The position numbers and the translations under genes are program-made. The notes beneath the pieces were generated by a model. That model saw nothing but the letters and a program-made list of their open reading frames with translations, made no database searches and was not told the origin of the DNA. DNA of 30,461 nt. Source: CAYTTA01 sp964440655 (GTDB lineage Bacteria > Bacteroidota > Rhodothermia > Balneolales > Balneolaceae). The DNA is taken from positions 1-30,461 of the forward strand of contig CAYTTA010000025.1 of assembly GCA_964440655.1 (NCBI GenBank), written 5' to 3'. Positions 15,576-22,830 of this stretch are shown piece by piece; the stretch's first letter is position 1; the number at the start of each line of letters is the position of its first letter.

Positions 15576-18044
15576 ATGAAAGTCCTGGTCCGAACCGCCC
15601 TTTTCCTGCTTCTCTTTCTGGCCGGTGTGGCCATTCTGGCTTTCTACTGGACCTTCTACCGGCCCCTGCCCGATTACAGCGCCGAAATCCGGCTTTCCGG
15701 CCTGCAGGAGGAGGTGGAGATTCACTGGGATTCGTTCGGAGTCCCCCACATCTACGCCGGGAGTGAACCGGACCTCTACTACGCTCTCGGATATGTGCAT
15801 GCCCAGGACCGTCTCTGGCAGATGACCCTGACCCAGATCACTGCCGAAGGGCGATTTGCCGAGTTTTTCGGTGAAGAGCTGATCGACCTGGACCTGCACC
15901 AGCGGACGCTCGGTTTCTGGGAGACGGCCCGACGCATCGAGCAGCAGGCACCGCCAGAAATCCTGGATCTGCTGGAGAGCTACTCCCGCGGAGTGAACGA
16001 TTTTGTGGAGAAGAACCGCCGCCACCTGCCCATAGAGTTCACCCTGACCGGTATTGACCCTTTCAGCTGGTCTCCCGTCCGTTCGTTCGTCCTCTCGCGT
16101 CTGATCGCATGGGAGATGAACAACAGCTGGTGGAATGAGATCATCTATTCGATTCTGGCGGAGCGTCATCCGCCGGAAGTGGTGCAGCAACTGATGCCGG
16201 ATTATCCCGAGTGGACCGGCATGGCCGGCCGGTACACTGAGGGACCGGTGGCTGACAAGGCACTTGCCATGGTCGATCGGGAGTTCCGTCTCCGGGAACT
16301 TACGGGCCGTACCGGAGCACCTGCCGGAAGCAACGCCTGGGCAGTTTCCGGAGAACAGACCGAGAGCGGCTACCCCCTTCTGGCCGGGGATCCGCATCTG
16401 GGGCTCTGGATGCCCGGACACTGGTATGAGGTCCATCTTCACCTGAACGGCAGGAATGTCTCCGGCGCGACCATTCCCGGGGCGCCGGTGGTCGTTCTCG
16501 GGCAGAACGATCACTTCGCCTGGACACTGACCAACATCATGGCGGACGATACCGACTTCTTCCTGGAGAGAGTGGCGCCGCACAATCCGGAGCTCTATCT
16601 GGCGGACAGCCTGCAGAGCGGGCCGGTGTGGGAGCCGTTCGAGTGGCGGGAGGAGGTGGTGAAAATCAAAGGGGGGGATGACCTCTTGTTGCGGGTCCGC
16701 TCCACCCGCCGCGGGCCGGTGATCTCCGACATCCATCCGGCGGGTCCGCTGGAGGCCGCCGGTCCTGACGGAAGTCACCTGATCGCCATGCAGTGGGTCG
16801 GGCACCAGGTGAGCCAGGAGCTTCTGGCCCTCTACCGGATCAACTGGTCGGAGTCGTTTCAGGAGTTCCTCCAGGCGCTTGAAGGGTTTCACTCCCCGGG
16901 ACAGAATTTCATTTACGCCGACCGGCAGGACAACATCGCGCTGATCAGTGCGGCCCGTCTGCCGGTCCGGGATGGCAATCCGGTGCTGCTTCGCAAAGGG
17001 TGGGATCCGGACCAGCAGTGGAAAGGCTGGATTCCGTTCGATCAGCTCCCCCGGACGGTTAACCCCGGATCGGGTTACGTGGCCAACGCCAACAACCGTC
17101 TCCACGATGACCGTTACCCCTGGTACATCGCCACATTCTGGGAACCGCCGTCTCGGATTCAAAGGATCGAGGAGTGGCTCTCCGGCCAGACCCCCCGGAG
17201 AAAAATGACCGTCAACGATTTCCAGCAGATGCAGCTGGACAACTACTCGGTCCATGCGCGCGACCTAATGGAACAGATCTACCCCGTTCTGAGGAGAATG
17301 GAGGATCGGATCGATTTTCAGGTGGTGGCTCCCTACCTCGAGAACTGGGATTTCCGTTACGAGACCGGCTCCACCGCCGCAACCATCCTGGATGCTTTTT
17401 TCATCCGCCTGATCCGGAATACCCTGCAGGATGAACTGGGGGAGGAGGACCTGGAGCTCTTCCTTCGTCTCAAAAATGTTCCGGTGCAGGTGATGAACCG
17501 GCTTCTTCAGGAAAACACCTTCCTGTTTGATGATGCCACGACCCGCGGGCTGGAGAGCCGGGAGGAGATTATTGCCCGAAGCATGCAGGAGGCGATCGAA
17601 TGGCTCCGGCGGGAGTATGGAGAGGAGCCGTTCCAGTGGCGCTGGGAAAATGTCCACACGGTCTCTCTCCGCCCTCCCCTCTTTTCCGATGCGGCCTCAG
17701 AGGAGGGTGCATCGCGACTACTGCAGCTCATTGTGAACAATCTGCTGAGCAAAGGCCCGTTTCCGGTGGGTGGCCACGCGATGAGCATCAACAAGGGGCA
17801 GTATGATCTGCTGGAACCTTTCCGGATGAAGCTGGGGCCTTCCATCCGCCGGGTGGTCGATCTGGCCCAGCCGGGACGCAGTCTCAGTGTGCTGCCGACC
17901 GGTCAGTCGGGGAACCCGCTGAGTGACTTTTTCGGCGATCAGACCGATCTCTGGCTCCATGGACAGTACCGCTATCTCTACCACGACAACACCTTTTTTC
18001 ATGAGGTAAGTTATCAGACCATGCGTCTGATCCCGGATCGTTGA
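15576..18044 (+). CDS. Penicillin acylase family protein (Ntn hydrolase, self-processing amidase)
   Basis: 822 residues. An N-terminal hydrophobic segment (5-27) is a signal anchor or signal peptide, so the enzyme acts outside the cytoplasm. The family is made as a precursor that cuts itself into alpha and beta chains, with the new N-terminal Ser as nucleophile; here GSNAWAVSG places that Ser at 252. The alpha-chain hallmark GVPHIYA (residues about 55-61) with GYVHAQDRLWQM follows, and VANANNR in the beta chain carries a family Asn. Known members hydrolyse penicillin G, cephalosporins or acyl-homoserine lactones; the natural substrate cannot be told from sequence. The GH3/beta-lactamase-like gene begins 46 bases downstream, suggesting co-transcription. 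Confidence 0.92.
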   Translation: MKVLVRTALFLLLFLAGVAILAFYWTFYRPLPDYSAEIRLSGLQEEVEIHWDSFGVPHIYAGSEPDLYYALGYVHAQDRLWQMTLTQITAEGRFAEFFGEELIDLDLHQRTLGFWETARRIEQQAPPEILDLLESYSRGVNDFVEKNRRHLPIEFTLTGIDPFSWSPVRSFVLSRLIAWEMNNSWWNEIIYSILAERHPPEVVQQLMPDYPEWTGMAGRYTEGPVADKALAMVDREFRLRELTGRTGAPAGSNAWAVSGEQTESGYPLLAGDPHLGLWMPGHWYEVHLHLNGRNVSGATIPGAPVVVLGQNDHFAWTLTNIMADDTDFFLERVAPHNPELYLADSLQSGPVWEPFEWREEVVKIKGGDDLLLRVRSTRRGPVISDIHPAGPLEAAGPDGSHLIAMQWVGHQVSQELLALYRINWSESFQEFLQALEGFHSPGQNFIYADRQDNIALISAARLPVRDGNPVLLRKGWDPDQQWKGWIPFDQLPRTVNPGSGYVANANNRLHDDRYPWYIATFWEPPSRIQRIEEWLSGQTPRRKMTVNDFQQMQLDNYSVHARDLMEQIYPVLRRMEDRIDFQVVAPYLENWDFRYETGSTAATILDAFFIRLIRNTLQDELGEEDLELFLRLKNVPVQVMNRLLQENTFLFDDATTRGLESREEIIARSMQEAIEWLRREYGEEPFQWRWENVHTVSLRPPLFSDAASEEGASRLLQLIVNNLLSKGPFPVGGHAMSINKGQYDLLEPFRMKLGPSIRRVVDLAQPGRSLSVLPTGQSGNPLSDFFGDQTDLWLHGQYRYLYHDNTFFHEVSYQTMRLIPDR

Positions 18045-18090
18045 GATCCCGGCCCCTGACAGATCCCGCAAAACCACAAACCGCCATTTC

Positions 18091-21000
18091 ATGATCAGCA
18101 GGAACCGCAACACTTCGTCGCGACTTTTCCTCGGCAAGCCGGCCGGCAGACCCCTTCTCCTTCTGCTGTTGCTTCTGACAGCCATCGTCTGGCACGGATG
18201 CCGGAGCAGCCGGTCCACCCTCCCCCACACCCCACCGGAGCAGGAGTTCCGCTACCCTCTGCAGGAGCCTGTTGCCCGTTTTACGACAGACCGCCGCGAC
18301 TGGCCTGCCGACCCGGACCCGGAGCAGCTGCTCTCCTCTATGACCCTGAGGGAAAAGATCGGACAGCTGATGTTCATCCCGGTAAACGGGCGATTCTTCA
18401 ACGAGAAGGATCCCCGCTATCTGGAGTGGGAGCGTCTTGTCACCCGCTACCATCCCGGAGGCCTCATCTTCATGGCGGGTGACATTTACGGACAGGCGGT
18501 GATGACCCGGAAGTTTCAGTCTCTCTCCAGACTTCCCCTCTGGATCTCGCAGGATATGGAGTTTGGCGCGGCGATGCGGGTAAGCGGGACCACCCGCTTC
18601 ACCCCGGCGATGGGTGTGGCCGCCTCCGGAGATCCTCAGAATGCCTGGCTGACGGGAAAGATCACCGCACGGGAAGCCAAGGCGCTGGGAGTGCATCAGA
18701 TCTATGCACCGGTTCTCGATGTGAACAACAACCCGGACAATCCGGTCATCAATGTGCGCTCCTACTCCTCCGATCCGGAGATGGTGGCCCGTTTCGGGGA
18801 GGCCTTCATCCGGGGAGTGGAGAGCGAGGGGGTCCTGGCCACCGCAAAGCACTTCCCCGGCCACGGGGATACCGACACCGACTCCCATCTCGCACTGCCC
18901 GTCATACACCACGACTGGGCACGCCTCGACTCCCTGGAGCTCCATCCGTTCCGAAGTGCCATTCGCGGCGGGTTGCGCAGCATCATGAGCGCCCACATCG
19001 CATTTCCCGGAATCAGCCCGACTCCCGGCCTCCCCGGCACGCTCGATCCCGTCATCCTTACAGGGATTCTGGCCGACACACTCGGTTTTGATGGTCTGGT
19101 TGTGACCGACGGTCTGGAGATGAGCGGAATCTCATCGCACTACTCACCCGGAAGGGCGGTGATCATGGCACTGCAGGCCGGAGCGGACATCATGCTCATC
19201 AGTCCCGATGCGGTAACCGCGATCCATGAGGTCGAGATGGCGGTCCGGAGAGGGGTGATTCCTGAAGAGCGGATCGATCATTCGGTCCGCAAGATCCTGC
19301 AGCTCAAAATAGAGCATGGTCTGTTCCGCTCGAACGGCCCCGATCCGGATGCCCTCTCCTGGCAGATCGGCACTCCGGTCTATGCGGCCGAGGCGGACCG
19401 GATTGCCCGGCAGTCGATCACACTGGTCCGGAACCGGGGCGAGGTTCTTCCGATCCGATATCAGGACTTCCGGCGGATCGTCGTCGTGGCGGTTGCCGAC
19501 GACCGCTCCGGAACGACCGGCACCATGCTTGCCACCGAAATGAGGAGGTACCACCCGGAAGTGCTCTTTCATGTCCTGGACCAGAGGAGCGGTGAGGAGG
19601 AGAAGGAGAAGATTATGGAAGATGCGCGCCGGGCAGATCTGCTGGTGATCGGTTCGTTCATCTTTGTCCGTTCCTCCCAGCCGACCCAGCTTACTCCGGA
19701 GCAGCTGGAGTTTCTGCGACGGCTGGAGAATATGAGGAAACCCTCCGTCGTGATCGCTTTCGGCAATCCCTATGTGCTCCGGGATCTGAACCAGGCCGAT
19801 GTGCACCTGCTCGCCTGGTCCGGAACCGCCCATCAGATCCGGAATACCGTTCCGGCCCTCTTCGGGGGGGCGGCAATTGGCGGGCGTCTGCCCATCCCGA
19901 TTCCGGGACTCTATGAAATGGGCGAAGGGATCGACCTCCCCCACTCGGCACTCCGCCCCGGAAGGCCGGAGACCGTCGGAATGTGGACCGATTCGCTGAT
20001 GGTTCTTGACGAGATCATGCAAAAAGCGGTGGAGGATTCCGTCTTCCCGGGAGGTGCGATCGCCGTGGTAAAGGACGGGGTTCTGGTCTGGAACCGGGGA
20101 TACGGCTACCATGACTATGACAAGACCCGGGCCGTGAGAGAGAGCGATGTTTTCGATCTGGCGTCGGTCACCAAGGTGACGGCGACCACCACAGCGGTCA
20201 TGAAACTGGTCGATGAACGCAGGCTCTCCCTCGACGATCCGGTGTGGCACTATATTCCCGAGTATGATGTCCCGGAGAAGAGAGAGGTCACCATCGCCCA
20301 TCTGCTTCTTCACACCTCGGGTCTGCCCTCCTTCCGCACCTATGTGGACCGGCTCACCGACCGGAACGAGATCATCCAGGCGGTGCGGAACGAACCACTG
20401 ATCGCGCGTCCCGGGGAGCGGTACACCTACAGCGATCTCGGCTTCATCCTGCTCGGGGAGATCGTGGAGAAGGTGAGCGGGGAGCGGCTCGACCGTTTTG
20501 CGCGCAACGCGATCTTCTTCCCCCTGGGAATGCACTCGACCCGATTCAATCCGGCAGAAGCAGGAAACTGGATGCGACAGCGCATTCCGCCGACCGAAAT
20601 CGACACCATCTACCGGAAGATGACGGTCCAGGGTGAGGTGCACGATGAAAGGGCCTGGTACATGGGCGGGGTGGCCGGGCACGCCGGCCTCTTCTCCACG
20701 GCGGGTGATCTCGCGGTCTGGGCGCAGATGCTGCTGAACAGGGGATACTATGCCGGCCAGAGGATCCTGAAACCGGAGACGGTGGAGCTCTTCACCTCCA
20801 TGCGCTCCGACCCGGGCAACCGCGCCTACGGATTTGACCGCAAGAGCGAGGGATTCAGCACGGCCGGATCGCTGACGGGCGAACGCACCTACGGACACCT
20901 CGGTTTTACCGGTACCAGTGTCTGGATCGATCCCGACTCCAATCTTGCGATCATCCTGCTGACCAACCGGACCTGGCCTTTGCGGGGAGAGTCGCGGCCC

Positions 21001-21129
21001 ATGTCGCTGGTACGGGCTGAAGTGGCCGATGCGGTCGTGCGAAGCCTGCAGCCGGAGCATCCGGCTGCCGGATGGCTGTCTCCGGAAGAGGCGGATGACC
21101 TCACCCTCCGGGGTGGCAACCCGGAATAA
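18091..21129 (+). CDS. GH3 NagZ-type beta-N-acetylglucosaminidase fused to class C beta-lactamase-like serine hydrolase
   Basis: 1012 residues, two enzymes in one chain. After a hydrophobic N-terminus (22-33) with Cys37, perhaps a non-canonical lipobox, comes a GH3 domain (about 65-420). It has KHFPGHGDT (253-261) with the dyad D264-S-H266 and the nucleophile D340 in VVTDGLEM, the NagZ arrangement for cleaving GlcNAc from anhydro-muropeptides. An alpha/beta domain (about 430-610) follows, like GH3 C-terminal domains. The last part (about 640-990) is a beta-lactamase/transpeptidase-like domain with S692-V-T-K695, Y780-S-D782 in place of YxN and H936-L-G938 in place of KTG, the pattern of class C-like esterases and DD-peptidases. 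The likely role is peptidoglycan turnover in the periplasm. Such fusions are known in Bacteroidota. Confidence 0.9.
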   Translation: MISRNRNTSSRLFLGKPAGRPLLLLLLLLTAIVWHGCRSSRSTLPHTPPEQEFRYPLQEPVARFTTDRRDWPADPDPEQLLSSMTLREKIGQLMFIPVNGRFFNEKDPRYLEWERLVTRYHPGGLIFMAGDIYGQAVMTRKFQSLSRLPLWISQDMEFGAAMRVSGTTRFTPAMGVAASGDPQNAWLTGKITAREAKALGVHQIYAPVLDVNNNPDNPVINVRSYSSDPEMVARFGEAFIRGVESEGVLATAKHFPGHGDTDTDSHLALPVIHHDWARLDSLELHPFRSAIRGGLRSIMSAHIAFPGISPTPGLPGTLDPVILTGILADTLGFDGLVVTDGLEMSGISSHYSPGRAVIMALQAGADIMLISPDAVTAIHEVEMAVRRGVIPEERIDHSVRKILQLKIEHGLFRSNGPDPDALSWQIGTPVYAAEADRIARQSITLVRNRGEVLPIRYQDFRRIVVVAVADDRSGTTGTMLATEMRRYHPEVLFHVLDQRSGEEEKEKIMEDARRADLLVIGSFIFVRSSQPTQLTPEQLEFLRRLENMRKPSVVIAFGNPYVLRDLNQADVHLLAWSGTAHQIRNTVPALFGGAAIGGRLPIPIPGLYEMGEGIDLPHSALRPGRPETVGMWTDSLMVLDEIMQKAVEDSVFPGGAIAVVKDGVLVWNRGYGYHDYDKTRAVRESDVFDLASVTKVTATTTAVMKLVDERRLSLDDPVWHYIPEYDVPEKREVTIAHLLLHTSGLPSFRTYVDRLTDRNEIIQAVRNEPLIARPGERYTYSDLGFILLGEIVEKVSGERLDRFARNAIFFPLGMHSTRFNPAEAGNWMRQRIPPTEIDTIYRKMTVQGEVHDERAWYMGGVAGHAGLFSTAGDLAVWAQMLLNRGYYAGQRILKPETVELFTSMRSDPGNRAYGFDRKSEGFSTAGSLTGERTYGHLGFTGTSVWIDPDSNLAIILLTNRTWPLRGESRPMSLVRAEVADAVVRSLQPEHPAAGWLSPEEADDLTLRGGNPE

Positions 21130-21160
21130 AGCCTCCGGAGAGATTTCCTTATCTTCCGAC

Positions 21161-21820
21161 ATGGACTACATTGCTGTTATTGACTATGATCATCTTGACA
21201 ATCCCCTGTTTCTCACCGCTTTTGCCCGCTCCCTGTCGCGTCAGAAAGAGGGTCGGGGGCTGATCCTTCACGGGGACAGCCTCTACGTGGAACGCCTTCT
21301 TCAGATCGGGGTGATGAGGGAGGATGCAGTGGTTCGGGCCACCCGTGACCTGAACCGACGGCTCATCGCTCTTTTTGCCGATCATGGTGTGGCGGCGATC
21401 GGCCTGAATGCCTGCCAGCGTTCCATGGTGCGGCTCACCCCTTCCGGTCCTGTGGTGGACACCCGGCAGCTGCTGGGCTTCCCGCCCCAGCCCCACCTTC
21501 TGCTCTCCAATCTGGTGGAATCGGAGGGACGCCCTGTTCCCTTGCCGCTCGGTGATTTTGCCCGGCTGCTCGGGGAGGCACTGGAGATCGGCGATCTCTT
21601 TGTCTTCAGCCTGGACGACAGCGACGAAGTGATGGTGAAGGATCTGCCTGATGTGGTCGGATGGGAGCAGGTCGGAAAACTGCTGCCCGAAGAGAAGATT
21701 CCCAGAGAGTTCCGGGAAGCCTCCTTTCCTCTGCGCCTTGCCACAGCCCGCTCCTTCGCCGGCTGGCCCTCTCTGGAAGGGAGCATCCTGATCTCCTCCG
21801 CCCCCGGGAAAAGCACTTGA
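21161..21820 (+). CDS. Hypothetical protein, weakly amino-acid-kinase-like
   Basis: 219 residues from the ATG at 21161; a longer frame from 21029 would overlap the upstream gene heavily. I do not recognise the family. The order of elements loosely follows acetylglutamate kinase/amino acid kinase folds: an initial beta strand (IAVIDYD), LILHGDS (34-40) where the family has HGGG, a helix with R/NRRLI (60-70), GVAAIGLNA (76-84) where the family has AVGLSG, then PVVD and LLSN strands. The usual phosphate-binding Lys and Gly-rich motifs are missing, so any kinase activity is doubtful. It lies 31 bases after the GH3-fusion stop and has only a distant GGAG, so it may rely on that transcript. Confidence 0.6.
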   Translation: MDYIAVIDYDHLDNPLFLTAFARSLSRQKEGRGLILHGDSLYVERLLQIGVMREDAVVRATRDLNRRLIALFADHGVAAIGLNACQRSMVRLTPSGPVVDTRQLLGFPPQPHLLLSNLVESEGRPVPLPLGDFARLLGEALEIGDLFVFSLDDSDEVMVKDLPDVVGWEQVGKLLPEEKIPREFREASFPLRLATARSFAGWPSLEGSILISSAPGKST

Positions 21821-21899
21821 CTACTCAAATTCGAATCAATAGCTTCGCCAATGGTTTAGCAGTGATGCTGTAATCTATTCACAAACCTACGGAGCAAGT

Positions 21900-22079
21900 A
21901 TGAGCCGAATCGAACAGATGAAGTCCCTCCTGAGTGAATTGGAACCGGACATGGTGAAGTTTTACGAAAAAGGAAACAAGGCAGCCGGAACCAGGGCGCG
22001 CAAGACCCTGCAGGAGATCCGGAAAGTCTCTCAGGAGATCCGGATGGAGATCCAGGAGATGAAAAACTCCCAGAGCTGA
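21900..22079 (+). CDS. Histone H1-like DNA-binding protein (Bacteroidota type)
   Basis: 59 residues (MSRIEQMKSLLSELEPDMVK...). GGAG lies five bases before the ATG. The core FYEKGNKAAGTRARKTLQEI (21-40) matches the short histone H1/Hc1-like proteins found widely in Bacteroidota and relatives, where a basic GNKAAGTR-R loop links two helices and the last part reads EIR-EIQEMKN. Expected role: nucleoid compaction or general DNA binding. It follows the hypothetical gene by 79 bases and is followed by a perfect 13-base-pair hairpin. It is too short for many gene-calling cut-offs. Confidence 0.88.
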   Translation: MSRIEQMKSLLSELEPDMVKFYEKGNKAAGTRARKTLQEIRKVSQEIRMEIQEMKNSQS

Positions 22080-22094
22080 AGTAATTGATAACTG

Positions 22095-22129
22095 GCACCT
22101 TCCGGAGCAAAATGTACTCCGGAAGGTGC
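22095..22129 (+). terminator. Perfect 13-bp hairpin after the histone H1-like gene
   Basis: GCACCTTCCGGAG (22095-22107), 9-base loop, CTCCGGAAGGTGC (22117-22129). The stem is perfect and starts 16 bases after the stop codon. Only TT follows, so it may act as a weak terminator or an mRNA-stabilising 3' structure. Confidence 0.65.
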
Positions 22130-22157
22130 TTAGGCAGATTTCTGCCGGCTGAAGGGC

Positions 22158-22187
22158 TTGACTTGAGATGGAAACAGGTCTTATATT
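22158..22187 (+). promoter_or_regulatory. Putative promoter of tRNA-Asn
   Basis: TTGACT (22158-22163), an 18-base spacer and TATATT (22182-22187), about 47 bases upstream of the tRNA 5' end. This is the best sigma-70-like pair in the window, in keeping with a highly expressed stable RNA. Confidence 0.55.
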
Positions 22188-22234
22188 AGCCCTGCCTTGA
22201 ATGAGCCGGATCCGGTTTGATCCGGAGGCTAAAC

Positions 22235-22306
22235 TCCTCGGTAGCTCAGCGGCAGAGCAACCGGCTGTTAACCGGTGGGTCGCAGGTTCGAATCCTGCCC
22301 GGGGAG
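22235..22306 (+). tRNA. tRNA-Asn (GTT)
   Basis: 72 bases forming a complete cloverleaf. Acceptor stem TCCTCGG (22235-22241) pairs with CCGGGGA (22299-22305, one T-G); D arm GCTC/GAGC; anticodon stem ACCGG/CCGGT around loop CTGTTAA with anticodon GTT; T arm GCAGG-TTCGAAT-CCTGC; discriminator G306. The CCA end is not encoded and must be added by the CCA-adding enzyme. Confidence 0.96.
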
Positions 22307-22320
22307 CTGCAAAAAAATGA

Positions 22321-22358
22321 AGCCCTGAACGGTTTGCATGACGGTTCAGGGCTTTTTT
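22321..22358 (+). terminator. Rho-independent terminator of tRNA-Asn
   Basis: AGCCCTGAAC (22321-22330), 13-base loop, GTTCAGGGCT (22344-22353), then a T-run (TTTTTATTTTTT). A perfect 10-base-pair stem with a strong U-tract 15 bases after the tRNA. Confidence 0.9.
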
Positions 22359-22830
22359 ATTTTTTGGGACACCTCTCTTCGACAGGCGGGTATTCTCGCT
22401 TGTCAACACTTTTGGGCGGAACAGTCATATAACAGTCATACAATGGACGCCTCCTCCGCCCTCCAATCTTTTGAACACTCCATCGCCCGTCAAACTCCCC
22501 CCGCACTTCAGGATCAAAAGAAACCGGCTATAAGTCACCTTTCCCCTACAGTGGATTCACTTTTGAGGACAAGGTGCAGCGCGAATAACACGGATTATTC
22601 AAAAGGTTTGCGACTTTCTTCTGCCATGCGATCTCGGTAGCTTGGCATTAACCCTGCTGGATCCGGTCCGGCAATACAGGATACGGTTGCCCGATGATGG
22701 GTTTCCGACAACATGAGGGTTCGGACCGATTCCGAATTCAGGAGAGGTTGCAGGTTCTCATCTTCATCCGATGGATTCAGGATCCTGGCTCTCAGGAGAC
22801 GGGTTGCATCTGTAAACAAAATATCAGGTC
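22359..22830. other. 472-base stretch without a recognisable gene, downstream of tRNA-Asn
   Basis: Short frames on both strands (for example 22443-22640 plus, 22595-22819 minus) give translations resembling no family. A direct repeat AACAGTCATA occurs at about 22420 and 22431. The last 30 bases before the GT4 gene are AT-richer and must hold, or lie near, the promoter of the glycosyltransferase operon. I see no integrase fragment or second copy of the tRNA 3' end. Confidence 0.5.

Noticed and set aside
15333..17255. Long minus-strand frame opposite the penicillin acylase gene
   Set aside because: Antisense shadow; the plus strand carries the complete acylase with its nucleophile motif.
18091..21129. 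Antibiotic-resistance beta-lactamase
   Set aside because: The lactamase-like domain is fused to a NagZ-type hexosaminidase and has YSD and HLG in place of YxN and KTG, which fits a cell-wall peptidase or esterase better than a dedicated resistance enzyme.
21879..22409. Minus-strand open frame crossing the tRNA with a peptide reading FEPATHRLTAG
   Set aside because: This is the familiar false translation of the antisense of a tRNA T-arm and anticodon arm; it overlaps tRNA-Asn and the histone H1-like gene.
22443..22819. Two short frames between tRNA-Asn and the GT4 gene
   Set aside because: No similarity to any family I know, no credible ribosome-binding site, and they overlap each other on opposite strands.
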